Counted from the first letter of the stretch, positions 16,960-26,213 are shown. The stretch is 64,000 nucleotides of DNA from an uncultured Acetatifactor sp. (GCA_910586835.1 CAJUJU010000014.1:6318-70317); one strand, 5' to 3'. The notes: generated from the sequence alone by a model not told the origin. Program-made: numbers and translations.

Positions 16960-19290
16960 ATGCACACAGACAGAAATCAGGCGTTGACCATGCATCCCAT
17001 GTTCTTTGATCCTATCTATAAGAGGGTTTATCTGGAAGAGAAAGACGGCAGAAAAAGCCTGAAATATAAGGATGACATTTGGGGTGTGCGGCTGGAGGAT
17101 AACGGGGACGTGACCTTTGCCATGTATGCGCCCACGGCACAGTCAGTGGAGGTGGCAGGACTGGGAGGCAGCATGGGCAGTGAGCGAATCGCCCTGAACA
17201 GGGAGGAAAACGGCTGCTTTACCCGGACGGTGTCGGGCATCGCCCCCGGCTTCCATTATCACTTCTGGTATGTGGACGGAGTGCAGGTGACGAATCCAGC
17301 GGCGCCGGTGGCATACGGCTGCTTTGGGGCGACCAACTTTTTTGAGGTTCCCAAAGAGGGGGAGGATTTCTGGTTTCTGAAGGATGTGCCTCACGGCGAC
17401 GTTCAGATCAGAACCTATGTGTCCTGCGTCAACAATCATGTGAAAAAATGCTATATCTACACACCGCCGTCCTACAGCGCAGAGCCGGAAAAAAGGTATC
17501 CGGTGCTCTATGTGCAGCACGGTGTGGGGGAGGATGAGACGGGATGGATCTGGAACGGCAAGCTGAATTTTATTCTGGATAATCTGATCGCGGAGGGCCG
17601 CTGCAGGGAGATGTTGGTGGTGATGTGCTGCGGCTATGCGTTTCAGAAGGACGAGGATCCCGTATTTTTCCCGGGAGATTTTGACAGGGAGCTGATGGAG
17701 AGTGTGGTTCCGTTTATCGACAGCAGCTTTCGGACGGCGAAGGGAAGGAGCAACAGGGCCATGGCAGGTCTTTCCCTGGGATCGGCGCAGGCCGTTCAGA
17801 TCGTTGCCAGGTATCAGGAATCTTTTGCGCACCTGGGTGTGTTTTCCGGTCCCAGGGACGAGGAGATGGAGCGTATCCTTGACAGGAATGGGGAGTATCC
17901 CATGGAGACGGTTCTGATGACCGCCGGTGAAGGGGAGACGGGACTTGCGGAAAGGCAGAGGAGCTATACGGAGCAGTTTGAGCGGCTTGGAACGGCGGGG
18001 GGACAGAGAAGCTACCCGGGCTTTCATGAGTGGCATGTGTGGAGAGCCAGCCTGCGGGATTTTGCGGAGCTGATCTTCCGCGGGGAAGGCGGAGAGGAAC
18101 CGGAGGCAGTTTTTTCCTGTCAGGAGAGGGTTCTTTCCAGGGAACAGCTGGACCGACAGACCATGGCGGAACATCTGCTGATGTTCGATCCTGTCTATAA
18201 GGGGCTGATCCTTGCCGTGGACGAGCAGGGGAGACCCGCCGGAAGATACCGGGATCAGCACTGCGGTGTGGAGGTGACGGATCCGGGGAGCAATACGGCC
18301 AGGTTCTGGTTCCGGGCGGAGGGAGCGAAGACCGTGGAGGCGGATATCTGGGGCATGGGTGTGTTCGCACTGGAAAAAGGCTCCGACGGCTGGTGGAACT
18401 GTCAGGTGACGGGAATCGAAAAGGGCTTTCACTATTATGGGATTCGGGTCAACGGCGTCGATGTGCTGGACGGAAATGCGCCGGTGGGTTACGGCGGTTT
18501 CCGATGTGTGAATTATCTGGAAATGCCGGAGGAGGACTTTGAGGAATACAGGCTCAGACAGGTGCCTCACGGAACCGTACATCTGAATTATTACCCTTCG
18601 GAGCAGACGGGCCGGATCAAGCTTTGCTATGTCTATACCCCGGCTTCCTACGACAGAGAGCCGGAGCGCAGATATCCGGTGCTCTATCTGCAGCATGGCG
18701 GCGGGGAAAACGAGTCCGGGTGGCTCTGGCAGGGGAAGCTTGCCAATCTGGCGGACAATCTGATTGCGGCAGGCAGTATGCAGGAGATGATCATTGTCAT
18801 GAACACGGGTTATTCCTTCCCGGACAGCGGGGCGTATCATCCGGCTCTGGGCGCTTTTCCGGAGGAGGCTGCGGACAGCGCCGTGCCCTTTATCGACAGA
18901 ACCTACCGGACGATTTCCGACAGAACCCACAGGGCCATGGCCGGGCTTTCCATGGGCGGTATGCAGACTCAGAGGTGTGTCTTTGCCCATCCGGAGCTGT
19001 TTGCCTGGGCAGGTATTTTTTCCGGCGGGCTTGTCATCCGGGACGAGGAGGTGGATTACAGCGATGTGCTTTTGAACCCGGAACGATTTGCGGAGCGGTT
19101 CCGTCTGCTGTATGTGGCCTGCGGCACACAGGAGGTTCACTTTGTGGGTACAAGGGAGGCGGAGGAGACCGTGCTGGCAGCAGGGACGCCCATCGTCACC
19201 TTTGAGGATTACGGATATCATGACTGGACCTTCTGGAGACACTGCGCCAATGATTTTCTGAGAAGGCTTTTTGTCGGAGGCGAGGGATGA
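16960..19290 (+). CDS. Tandem two-unit esterase (Esterase D / CE1-like)
   Basis: The 776-residue protein is an internal duplication. Each half (about 1-385 and 386-776) has an N-terminal immunoglobulin-like domain of the type seen before enterochelin-esterase and feruloyl-esterase domains, followed by an alpha/beta-hydrolase. Both halves keep a nucleophile: GLSLG with Ser272 and GLSMGG with Ser664. Both end in a His motif (GFHEWHVWR and GYHDWTFWR). Such CE1 enzymes take acyl or feruloyl groups off plant polysaccharides or hydrolyse other esters. No signal peptide is present, so it acts inside the cell. ATG 16960 has GAGGGG before it; a TTG at 16918 has no site. The MATE gene overlaps its stop by four bases. 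Confidence 0.82.
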   Translation: MHTDRNQALTMHPMFFDPIYKRVYLEEKDGRKSLKYKDDIWGVRLEDNGDVTFAMYAPTAQSVEVAGLGGSMGSERIALNREENGCFTRTVSGIAPGFHYHFWYVDGVQVTNPAAPVAYGCFGATNFFEVPKEGEDFWFLKDVPHGDVQIRTYVSCVNNHVKKCYIYTPPSYSAEPEKRYPVLYVQHGVGEDETGWIWNGKLNFILDNLIAEGRCREMLVVMCCGYAFQKDEDPVFFPGDFDRELMESVVPFIDSSFRTAKGRSNRAMAGLSLGSAQAVQIVARYQESFAHLGVFSGPRDEEMERILDRNGEYPMETVLMTAGEGETGLAERQRSYTEQFERLGTAGGQRSYPGFHEWHVWRASLRDFAELIFRGEGGEEPEAVFSCQERVLSREQLDRQTMAEHLLMFDPVYKGLILAVDEQGRPAGRYRDQHCGVEVTDPGSNTARFWFRAEGAKTVEADIWGMGVFALEKGSDGWWNCQVTGIEKGFHYYGIRVNGVDVLDGNAPVGYGGFRCVNYLEMPEEDFEEYRLRQVPHGTVHLNYYPSEQTGRIKLCYVYTPASYDREPERRYPVLYLQHGGGENESGWLWQGKLANLADNLIAAGSMQEMIIVMNTGYSFPDSGAYHPALGAFPEEAADSAVPFIDRTYRTISDRTHRAMAGLSMGGMQTQRCVFAHPELFAWAGIFSGGLVIRDEEVDYSDVLLNPERFAERFRLLYVACGTQEVHFVGTREAEETVLAAGTPIVTFEDYGYHDWTFWRHCANDFLRRLFVGGEG

Positions 19291-20681
19291 CCAGAGCGTT
19301 AAAAAAGCTGTTCTCGGAGGACAGGGCATTTTACGTGAGGGTGCTGACGCTGGCAATGCCCATTGCGCTGCAGAGTCTGATTACAGTGGGCGTCAATATG
19401 CTGGATACCATCATGGTGGGGAAGCTTGGGGAGGAGGCGCTTTCGGCTTCCTCCCTGGCCAACCAGTTTATCAATATCTATCATATCTTCTGTATGGGGC
19501 TGGGCATGGGAGCGTCGGTGCTGGTGTCGCGGTATTGGGGGATGCGGGAGAGCGAGCCCGAGAAGGCGGAAAAGGCCCTGAAGAAGACAATCTGTATCAT
19601 GGTGCGGCTGACGCTGGGGCTGGCGCTTCTGTTTGCCGTGGCTACCGCCCTGATCCCGGGGGCCATCATGAGAATGTATACTCCGGAGGAATCCATTGTC
19701 TCACTGGGTGTCACCTATTTCAAATATTCCATTGTCACCTACTTTTTCCTGGGCCTGTCCCTTGTCTGCACCATTGTGCTGCGCAGCGTGGGGCAGGTGA
19801 GAATGCCCCTGTATGTATCCATGGGAGCTTTCTTTGTGAACCTTGCCGCCAACTATGCCCTTATTTTCGGAAAACTTGGGATGCCGAAGCTGGGCATCGC
19901 AGGCGCGGCGCTGGGAACCCTTTTGGCCAGAGTGTTTGAGGCCGGCATGATCTGCGGCTATCTGTTTTTTCGGGACAGGGCTATCGGCTTTCGCATCAGA
20001 CACCTGGGTATGAAGACCGGGGATTTGATGGGGGAGTATATCCGCATCAGCCTTCCCGTGCTGATCAGCGACGGCATTCTGGCCATTGGGAACAATACCG
20101 TGGCTATGGTGATCGGACGTCTGGGCATGGCTTTTGTGGCGGCCAATGCAGTCACCAGCGTGACCCAGCAGATGAGCAATGTGCTTGCCCAGGGGGCGGC
20201 CCAGGCCGGAGCTATCGTCACCGGGCAGACCCTGGGGGAGGGAGAGCGGGAAAAGGCCCAGAGTCAGGGCTATGCCTTCCTGGGGCTGGGACTGTGTCTG
20301 GGGCTGTTTGCCGGCGCGGTGATTATGCTGATCAGCGGGCCTGTCATTCGGGCCTACAGCATGTCCCGGGAGACTGCGGAGGTGGCGGGACAGCTGATGG
20401 ACGCCATCGCCTTTATCATGATTTTTCAGTCCGCCAACAGCATCATGACCAAGGGGGTGCTGCGGGGCGGCGGAGACACAAAGATGCTGATGCTTGCGGA
20501 CAACATTTTCCTGTGGCTGCTGTCGATACCCATGGGACTGCTGGCAGGGTTTGTGCTGGGGCTTCCGGCCTTTTGGATTTATACCTGTCTGAAGGCGGAT
20601 CAGATCGCAAAGGCGGTGTGGTGTGTCTTCCGGCTGAGAAGCGGAAAATGGATCAAAAAGATCACCACCGGAAAGATCTGA
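19287..20681 (+). CDS. MATE-family multidrug/toxin efflux transporter
   Basis: A 464-residue, twelve-helix transporter. It opens with ALPIALQSLITVGVNMLDTI-like family sequence, and the two six-helix halves are evident, the second beginning near YIRISLPVLISDGILAIGNN. MATE proteins expel cationic or aromatic compounds in exchange for sodium ions or protons. The start codon overlaps the esterase stop as ATGA, so the two are translated together. One inference is that the esterase releases an aromatic acid, such as a hydroxycinnamate, which the pump removes. The residues do not tell which ion drives it. Confidence 0.87.
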   Translation: MTRALKKLFSEDRAFYVRVLTLAMPIALQSLITVGVNMLDTIMVGKLGEEALSASSLANQFINIYHIFCMGLGMGASVLVSRYWGMRESEPEKAEKALKKTICIMVRLTLGLALLFAVATALIPGAIMRMYTPEESIVSLGVTYFKYSIVTYFFLGLSLVCTIVLRSVGQVRMPLYVSMGAFFVNLAANYALIFGKLGMPKLGIAGAALGTLLARVFEAGMICGYLFFRDRAIGFRIRHLGMKTGDLMGEYIRISLPVLISDGILAIGNNTVAMVIGRLGMAFVAANAVTSVTQQMSNVLAQGAAQAGAIVTGQTLGEGEREKAQSQGYAFLGLGLCLGLFAGAVIMLISGPVIRAYSMSRETAEVAGQLMDAIAFIMIFQSANSIMTKGVLRGGGDTKMLMLADNIFLWLLSIPMGLLAGFVLGLPAFWIYTCLKADQIAKAVWCVFRLRSGKWIKKITTGKI

Positions 20682-20759
20682 ACAGAAGGAAACAGACCGG
20701 TGTAAACGGTTTGTGACAGCGGAGGACGGAAAGTCAGAAGGGAGAAAGAGAGACTGCGG

Positions 20760-21458
20760 ATGGAGAAGGATGTACGGATTATCGAGGTGAAGAGGAGTAT
20801 TTTTGAGGACAATGACAGGGACGCAGCCAGGTTGCGGGAGGAACTGAGGGAGAAAAGGGTCTTTCTTCTGAATCTGATGTCGTCTCCCGGTTCGGGGAAG
20901 ACCGCGACCCTGCTGGCCCTGGCCAAGGCATTGAAGGGGCGCGTGCGCATGGGGGTGATGGAGGCGGATATCGACTCGGCTGTGGATGCGGAAAAGATGC
21001 AGGCAGCAGGAGTGAAATGTATCCAGATCCATACAGGCGGCATGTGCCATCTGGACGCGGATATGACCAGGCAGGGGCTGTATGAGTTCGGGTTGGACGA
21101 GGCCGAGCTGATCGTGCTGGAGAATGTGGGAAACCTGGTATGTCCGGCAGAGTTTGACACGGGAGCGGTGAAGAATATGACGATCCTGTCGGTTCCGGAG
21201 GGGGACGACAAGCCGTTAAAGTATCCTCTGATGTATGAGAAGTGTGATCTGCTTGTGGTAAACAAGGTGGATGTTCTGCCTTACTTTGATTTTGACATGG
21301 AAAAGGTGACAGAGTATGCAAGACGCCGGAATCCCCGGATTGAGATCCTTCAGATTTCCGCAAAGACCGGGGAGGGCATTGCCGGGCTGGCGGACTGGAT
21401 CGTGGCACAGGTGAGAGAATTTACAGGCGTGGACGGCGAGACGCGCAGAGAGGAGTAA
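20760..21458 (+). CDS. hypB: Hydrogenase/urease nickel-insertion GTPase HypB
   Basis: A 232-residue SIMIBI-class GTPase. The P-loop is SSPGSGKT with Lys47, followed by the metal-site region GGMCHLDADM, the ENVGNLVCPAEFDTG block and the NKVD guanine-specificity motif, all classic for HypB. It lacks the N-terminal His-rich or CXXCGC nickel store some HypB proteins carry. HypB works with HypA to load nickel into [NiFe] hydrogenase. It heads an operon with an iron-sulfur flavoprotein (two bases after its stop) and hypA. No hydrogenase structural gene, hypC-F or urease gene lies in this window, so its client is encoded elsewhere or is not a hydrogenase. Confidence 0.92.
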   Translation: MEKDVRIIEVKRSIFEDNDRDAARLREELREKRVFLLNLMSSPGSGKTATLLALAKALKGRVRMGVMEADIDSAVDAEKMQAAGVKCIQIHTGGMCHLDADMTRQGLYEFGLDEAELIVLENVGNLVCPAEFDTGAVKNMTILSVPEGDDKPLKYPLMYEKCDLLVVNKVDVLPYFDFDMEKVTEYARRRNPRIEILQISAKTGEGIAGLADWIVAQVREFTGVDGETRREE

Positions 21459-21460
21459 GT

Positions 21461-24271
21461 ATGGCGTTTGATATGGAGCAGTACGACAGATGGCCCGCAA
21501 GACATAAGAACGATAAAGAGCCCAGCCAAAAGATTATTGCCCTGGGCAAAAAGATCACGGATGTGGCGGGCCATATGCTGGGCGGGGTGAAGGCAGAGGA
21601 TCCGGAGTATTGGGGCCTGGCAGAGATTATCACCGAGGAGATGGCGGAGGTGGGGCTGACCATGAAGAGGAGGACGCCCTATACCTTTGCTGAGCTATGC
21701 AAACTGAATAAGATCGACAAGGCGGGGGAAGAGAAGTTTCAGAAGCTGCTGGATGAGATGAGCTATATCGGCCTGCTGGAGTATGATTACGGTTATCATT
21801 ATGATCACAACGGACGCACCGGCCAGCCGTCGGAGCGCAGGTATATTCTGCCCATGTTTGTGCCCGGGTCAGCCGAGCTGTTCAACATGGAGGAGCTTCC
21901 CGACGGAAGTAACCCAAGACTGAAGGAGCACCCGGATGTGGCGGCTTTCTTTGAGCGTATGACCTACATACCGCTGGCGGGCATCACCCAGATGGTGCCG
22001 CCCGGCGGGGCAGGCATCGGCATGCATGTGATTCCGGTGGAGAAGGCCATTTCCATGGAGAACCAGTCGGTGGATCTTGAGCATATATCCTACTGGCTGA
22101 AAAAATATGAAGGCCATATCATCGCGGGCCGCTGCTCCTGCCGGGCGTCCAGGAAGGTTCTGGGAGAGGGCGTGGCCGATGACGACTACGGCTGGTGTAT
22201 CGGTGTGGGAGATTTTGCGGACTACTGCCGGGAGACGGGAAAGGGGCATGACATTACCCTGGATGAGGCGCTGGCCATTCTGAAGCGGGCGGAGGAAAAC
22301 GGCTTTGTTCACCAGATCACCAATATCGACGGTGAAAACAAGATCTTCGGCATCTGCAACTGTAATGTGAATATCTGTAACGGCCTCCGCACCTCACAGC
22401 TGTTCAATACGCCCAATATGTCCCGTTCCGCCTATGTGGCCCATGTGGATAAGGAAAAGTGTGTGGCCTGCGGGCGCTGCGTGGAATATTGTCCGGCGGG
22501 GGCCGTGAAGCTGGGGCAGAAGCTCTGCACGAAGGACGGAAACGAGGTGCGGTATCCGAAGCAGGAACTGCCGGACGAGGTGAAGTGGGGGAAGGAAAAG
22601 TGGGATCCGGACTATCGTGACCACAACCGCGTCAACAGTCATGAGACGGGCACCTCACCCTGTAAGACAGCCTGCCCGGCGCATATTGCGGTACAGGGGT
22701 ATCTGAAGAAGGCATCCCAGGGAAAATACAGGGAGGCTCTGGCGCTGATTAAGAAGCAGAATCCCTTTCCGGCGGTCTGCGGGCGCATCTGCAACAGGCG
22801 CTGCGAGGAGGCCTGTACCAGAGGAACCATCGACCAGGCGGTGGCCATCGATGCGGTGAAAAAATTTATTGCGGAACAGGATCTGAAGGCGGAGACAAGG
22901 TATATTCCGCCGGTGGTGATCCCGGCAAGCATTCATATGGACCATTTCCCGGAGAAAATCGCAGTCATTGGAGGCGGCCCGGCGGGGTTAAGCGCGGCTT
23001 TTTACCTGGCGGAAAAGGGATACCGTCCCACTGTGTTTGAGAAAGACGAGAAGCCAGGCGGCATGCTGCAATACGGAATTCCGTCCTATAAACTGGAGAA
23101 GAATGTGATTCAGGCCGAGATCGACATCATGCGGGAGATGGGAGTGGAGATCAGAACCGGGGTTCAGGTTGGCAGGGACATTTCCCTGAAGGAGCTTCGC
23201 GCACAGGGCTACCTTGCCTTCTACATTGCCATTGGCTGCGGCGCGGGACGCCGTCCCGGGGTGGACGGAGACGAGGCGGAAGGGACAATGACGGCCATCG
23301 AATACCTGCACGGCGCCAATACGGGGGAGGAGTCCTTCCCGGGCAGAGTCGTGGTGGTGGGAGGCGGCAATGTGGCCATAGACGCCGCAAGGGTCAGCGC
23401 CAGAAGCGGCGCTTCGGAGGTGACTCTTTTCAGCCTGGAGCAGGAGAAGGAGATGCCTGCGTCTGCGGAGGAGGTTCGCGAGGCGGTGGAGGATGGCGTT
23501 TTCGTCCGAAACGGATGGGGGCCTGAGCAGGTTCTGACAAGGGACGGAAAGGTGACGGGAATCCGATTGAAAAAGTGTCTTTCTGTTCTGGATGAAACAG
23601 GGAAATTTGCTCCGGTATATGACGAAAAGGAAACTGTAACTTTGGAATGTGACCGGGTAATCTTTGCCATCGGTCAGAAGACGGTCTGGGGAAGCCTGCT
23701 GGAAGGAGAAGGGGTGGAGTTCAACGGACCTGCCGTGGCGGCGGATCCCCTTACCTTCCAGACCGGCCAGCCGGATATCTTTGTGGGAGGAGACGTGTAC
23801 ACAGGGCCGGGGTTTGCCATCGACGCCATTGCGGCGGGGCACTGCGCGGCGGAGTCCCTGCACCGCTATGTACAGAACGGTCACATGACCATCGGGCGCA
23901 ACCGTTGGGAATTCAACGAGTTGGATAAGAATAACATCCGGGTGGAAAGCTATGATAATTCTTCCCGGCAGATGGAGGGAACCGACGCTTCCGTTCCCGG
24001 GAAGTCCTTCCGGGACGCGCATCTTACGCTGACGGAGGAGCAGGTGAAGAAGGAGACTGCCCGGTGTCTGGGCTGCGGCGCTACCATTGTGGATGAAAAC
24101 AAGTGTATTGGCTGCGGTATCTGTACGACCAAGTGCGAGTTTGATGCCATCACGCTGCACCGGGATCATCCGGAGTGTACCAACATGGTGAAGGCGGAGG
24201 ACAAATTCAAGGAGATCATTCCCTATCAGCTGAAGCGTGCCGTGAAGATCGTGAAGCATAAGAAGAACTGA
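21461..24271 (+). CDS. Iron-sulfur flavoprotein, GltD-like NAD(P) oxidoreductase with extra N-terminal domain
   Basis: This 936-residue enzyme has several parts. An N-terminal region (about 1-325) is rich in cysteine near CSCR and CNCNVNICNG. A ferredoxin-like cluster follows, CVACGRCVEYC (Cys334-344). Then comes a GltD-type module: a cysteine-rich helical domain (CPAHIAVQGYL, CGRICNRRCEEAC), an FAD-binding Rossmann fold (GGGPAGLSAA near 504) and an NAD(P) fold (VVGGGNVAIDAAR near 630). A final 4Fe-4S cluster is CIGCGICTTKC (from Cys882). It should pass electrons between NAD(P)H and a partner, possibly by bifurcation. Lying between hypB and hypA, it is likely tied to hydrogen metabolism, though no partner subunit is visible. 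Confidence 0.83.
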   Translation: MAFDMEQYDRWPARHKNDKEPSQKIIALGKKITDVAGHMLGGVKAEDPEYWGLAEIITEEMAEVGLTMKRRTPYTFAELCKLNKIDKAGEEKFQKLLDEMSYIGLLEYDYGYHYDHNGRTGQPSERRYILPMFVPGSAELFNMEELPDGSNPRLKEHPDVAAFFERMTYIPLAGITQMVPPGGAGIGMHVIPVEKAISMENQSVDLEHISYWLKKYEGHIIAGRCSCRASRKVLGEGVADDDYGWCIGVGDFADYCRETGKGHDITLDEALAILKRAEENGFVHQITNIDGENKIFGICNCNVNICNGLRTSQLFNTPNMSRSAYVAHVDKEKCVACGRCVEYCPAGAVKLGQKLCTKDGNEVRYPKQELPDEVKWGKEKWDPDYRDHNRVNSHETGTSPCKTACPAHIAVQGYLKKASQGKYREALALIKKQNPFPAVCGRICNRRCEEACTRGTIDQAVAIDAVKKFIAEQDLKAETRYIPPVVIPASIHMDHFPEKIAVIGGGPAGLSAAFYLAEKGYRPTVFEKDEKPGGMLQYGIPSYKLEKNVIQAEIDIMREMGVEIRTGVQVGRDISLKELRAQGYLAFYIAIGCGAGRRPGVDGDEAEGTMTAIEYLHGANTGEESFPGRVVVVGGGNVAIDAARVSARSGASEVTLFSLEQEKEMPASAEEVREAVEDGVFVRNGWGPEQVLTRDGKVTGIRLKKCLSVLDETGKFAPVYDEKETVTLECDRVIFAIGQKTVWGSLLEGEGVEFNGPAVAADPLTFQTGQPDIFVGGDVYTGPGFAIDAIAAGHCAAESLHRYVQNGHMTIGRNRWEFNELDKNNIRVESYDNSSRQMEGTDASVPGKSFRDAHLTLTEEQVKKETARCLGCGATIVDENKCIGCGICTTKCEFDAITLHRDHPECTNMVKAEDKFKEIIPYQLKRAVKIVKHKKN

Positions 24272-24289
24272 AAAAGGTGGGAATGGGAC

Positions 24290-24634
24290 ATGCATGAGCT
24301 GGGCGTGGTATTTTATGTGGTTCGTGACGTTAAGCAGGTGGCGGAGGAAAACGCCGTGGAGAAGGTATCCGCGGTAAAGCTGCAGATCGGTGAGGTATCG
24401 GGAATCGTTCATGAGTACCTGACGGATTGCTGGAACTGGGCGCGGAAAAAGGAGCCTGTCATGGAGGAGGCGGAGCTGAAGATCGAGCAGATTGACGCGG
24501 TCTCCTTCTGTGAGGACTGCCAGGGGGAATATCCCACGGTGCAGTATGCGAAGGTATGCCCGCACTGCGGCAGTGAGCGAACTTATCTGAAGAGAGGAAA
24601 TGAGTTTCTGATCAAGGAGATCGAGGTGCTTTAG
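24290..24634 (+). CDS. hypA: Nickel metallochaperone HypA
   Basis: A 114-residue protein starting MHELG, where His2 and Glu3 form the nickel site of HypA. The zinc site is CEDC and CPHC, two CXXC pairs in the usual place. Length is typical. It delivers nickel to hydrogenase or urease maturation with HypB, encoded two genes upstream in the same operon. The ribosome site is AAGGTGGG about nine bases before the ATG. No terminator is clear after it; a tRNA promoter begins 40 bases later. Confidence 0.93.
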   Translation: MHELGVVFYVVRDVKQVAEENAVEKVSAVKLQIGEVSGIVHEYLTDCWNWARKKEPVMEEAELKIEQIDAVSFCEDCQGEYPTVQYAKVCPHCGSERTYLKRGNEFLIKEIEVL

Positions 24635-24673
24635 CCGTGAAAACGGGAGAAGGAAAAACTTTAAAAATTCCTC

Positions 24674-24702
24674 TTGCCAAATCCGGGGAAATATGATATC
24701 AT
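24674..24702 (+). promoter_or_regulatory. Promoter of the tRNA-Glu/tRNA-Cys unit
   Basis: TTGCCA (24674-24679), a 17-base spacer and TATCAT (24697-24702). It precedes the first tRNA by about 85 bases. Confidence 0.65.
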
Positions 24703-24786
24703 GACATACGTTGAAGTCGCCAAAATGCACAGATGCAAGGTGAGGCGCTTCAGCGTATGTCCCAGAAAAGCCGGAAGGGCAGACAA

Positions 24787-24858
24787 GGCTCCATGGTCAA
24801 GCGGTTAAGACATCGCCCTTTCACGGCGGTAACACGGGTTCGATTCCCGTTGGAGTCA
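24787..24858 (+). tRNA. tRNA-Glu (UUC anticodon)
   Basis: The 72-nt cloverleaf has acceptor arms GGCTCCA and TGGAGTC (one G-T pair), anticodon loop CTTTCAC giving UUC, and T-loop GGTTCGATTCC. CCA is not encoded. It is cotranscribed with the Cys tRNA. Confidence 0.95.
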
Positions 24859-24896
24859 TTTTTGCATCGAGGGATGCATAGATTGAAATATGGTAT

Positions 24897-24967
24897 GGTG
24901 CGATAGCCAAGTGGTAAGGCCCCGGTCTGCAACACCGTTATCGCCGGTTCAAATCCGGCTCGCACCT
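24897..24967 (+). tRNA. tRNA-Cys (GCA anticodon)
   Basis: The 71-nt cloverleaf has acceptor arms GGTGCGA and TCGCACC, anticodon loop CTGCAAC giving GCA, and T-arm CCGGTTCAAATCCGG. CCA is not encoded. A strong terminator follows. Confidence 0.95.
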
Positions 24968-24973
24968 CTCAAA

Positions 24974-24996
24974 AGCCCCGAGAATCGGGGCTTTTT
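24974..24996 (+). terminator. Rho-independent terminator of the tRNA unit
   Basis: AGCCCCGA (24974-24981) and TCGGGGCT (24985-24992) form a perfect 8-bp stem with a GAA loop, followed by a T run. Confidence 0.92.
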
Positions 24997-25148
24997 ACTA
25001 TTCGCATTTCCGTGTACCCGGCACTTTTGTGCAGGAGGTTTCTCTGGTCGGGAGCAGACAGCCTCACTGATATCTCGGGGATATGGAAGGGAAAAGGACA
25101 CAAGATTACGGGCGGAGGCGGAATACAGAATTGAAAGAGGGTGAGAAT

Positions 25149-25364
25149 ATGTTTGGCAGGAAAGTGCAAAAAGAAACCTATGACAGGGATGAACTTAGAC
25201 CTGTGATCCGAAGCAGCATCTGCACCGGAGAAAAGGTTGCGGGTTTTAAAGAGCTCCGCACCGGAAAGTTTACGGAGATAATGCTGATTCGGAATGAAGA
25301 GGACAGGAAGCTGTTTCTTGAAAGATATGACATTTCACCGTCAGAGCTGAAGACGGAGTGGTAG
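25149..25364 (+). CDS. Small conserved protein of unknown function
   Basis: A 71-residue charged protein starting MFGRKVQKETYDRDELRPVI, with the block SSICTGEKVAGF and an acidic, helical end. ATG 25149 follows an AGAGGGTGAG site; a longer reading from 25083 lacks one. I have seen close relatives widely in clostridia, sometimes carrying misleading enzyme names; no real function is known to me. It is too short for any catalytic domain. A strong bidirectional terminator ends it. Confidence 0.65.
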   Translation: MFGRKVQKETYDRDELRPVIRSSICTGEKVAGFKELRTGKFTEIMLIRNEEDRKLFLERYDISPSELKTEW

Positions 25365-25381
25365 ACTCCAAAAGCATGAAA

Positions 25382-25412
25382 AGGGTTGACGAATTTCGTC
25401 AACCCTCTTTTT
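25382..25412. terminator. Bidirectional terminator between the small protein and alarmone synthetase genes
   Basis: AGGGTTGACGA (25382-25392) pairs with TCGTCAACCCT (25396-25406), followed by a T-rich run to 25412 on the plus strand and an A-rich flank that serves the minus strand. The stop of the minus-strand gene lies within the stem. Confidence 0.82.
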
Positions 25413-26091
25413 CTATGGTGTCCTTGATATTTTGCATTTTTGTGTCCAGGAGGGCACTCAACTCTGCGCATTCGCTCAGCTCTGCCTCTATTCCGGCCAG
25501 GATTTCAGGGGAGAGATCCTTTTTATAGCGAAGCTGGTGCTCCAGGTTGGCCCAGAACTCCATGGCGATGGTGCGCAGCTGCACTTCTACCTTCATAAGT
25601 CTTTTTTCATCCTGGAGGAAAATAGGTACTTCAACGATCAGATGAAGGCTGCGGTAGCCGTTTTTCTTGGGATGCCGAATGTAGTCCTTTTTTTCGATCA
25701 GGGTGATGTCATCCTGCTGCAGGAGACAGTCTGCCAGCATATAAATGTCGTCAGCGAAGGAGCAGACCACCCGGACGCCGGCGATGTCAAAAAGGTTTTC
25801 CTCTATGGCCGACAGGGTAAAGGGCAGATTTTTCCGAATCAGCTTGTCCCGGATACTCTCTGGGGATTTCAGCCTGTTCTGAATGGTGTCAATGGGATTC
25901 CGGTCGTGATGCATGGAAAACCGTTCGTTCAGAACACGGAATTTTGTCTCTATTTCCATAATGGCGCAGCGGTAGCAGGACATCAGATCTCTGGAAGAAG
26001 CAAAAAAACGCTGAAAGGCCTGAATGGATTCGTTGTCAAAAGCATTTTTCAGCTTATCCTGTAGTATTTGTGCAGATTCGTGATCATCCAT
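25399..26091 (-). CDS. Small alarmone synthetase, (p)ppGpp synthetase domain only
   Basis: The 230-residue protein is a single RelA/SpoT synthetase domain without a hydrolase or regulatory TGS/ACT domain, as in RelQ/YjbM and RelP/YwaC. Signature runs are ENLFDIAGVRVVC, HPKKNGYRSLHL and EVQLRTIAMEFWANLEHQL. It makes (p)ppGpp from ATP and GDP/GTP. Downstream of the synthetase core is a helical tail as in tetrameric RelQ. ATG 26091 has AAAGGAG about ten bases upstream; a frame-open start at 26139 has none. It lies in line with an ECF sigma factor and a sirtuin, an apparent stress-response neighbourhood. Confidence 0.9.
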   Translation of the reverse strand: MDDHESAQILQDKLKNAFDNESIQAFQRFFASSRDLMSCYRCAIMEIETKFRVLNERFSMHHDRNPIDTIQNRLKSPESIRDKLIRKNLPFTLSAIEENLFDIAGVRVVCSFADDIYMLADCLLQQDDITLIEKKDYIRHPKKNGYRSLHLIVEVPIFLQDEKRLMKVEVQLRTIAMEFWANLEHQLRYKKDLSPEILAGIEAELSECAELSALLDTKMQNIKDTIEKEG

Positions 26092-26213
26092 GGTAATTTT
26101 TCTCCTTTTGTCAGTTCTGCCGCAGTCTGATTTTAACATGAATCCGTATTCCGCGCAAGGAGCAAGCGTTGGCCTGTGAGTCAGTGAAGAGGAGCTTCAA
26201 AGCTGAGGGGATA

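Noticed and set aside
17143..19356. A 737-codon open frame on the minus strand
   Set aside because: It is antisense to the duplicated esterase; its length reflects the GC-rich codon use of that gene.
25083..25148. N-terminal extension of the small protein at 25149
   Set aside because: The longer frame has no ribosome site at its ATG, whereas AGAGGGTGAG precedes ATG 25149.
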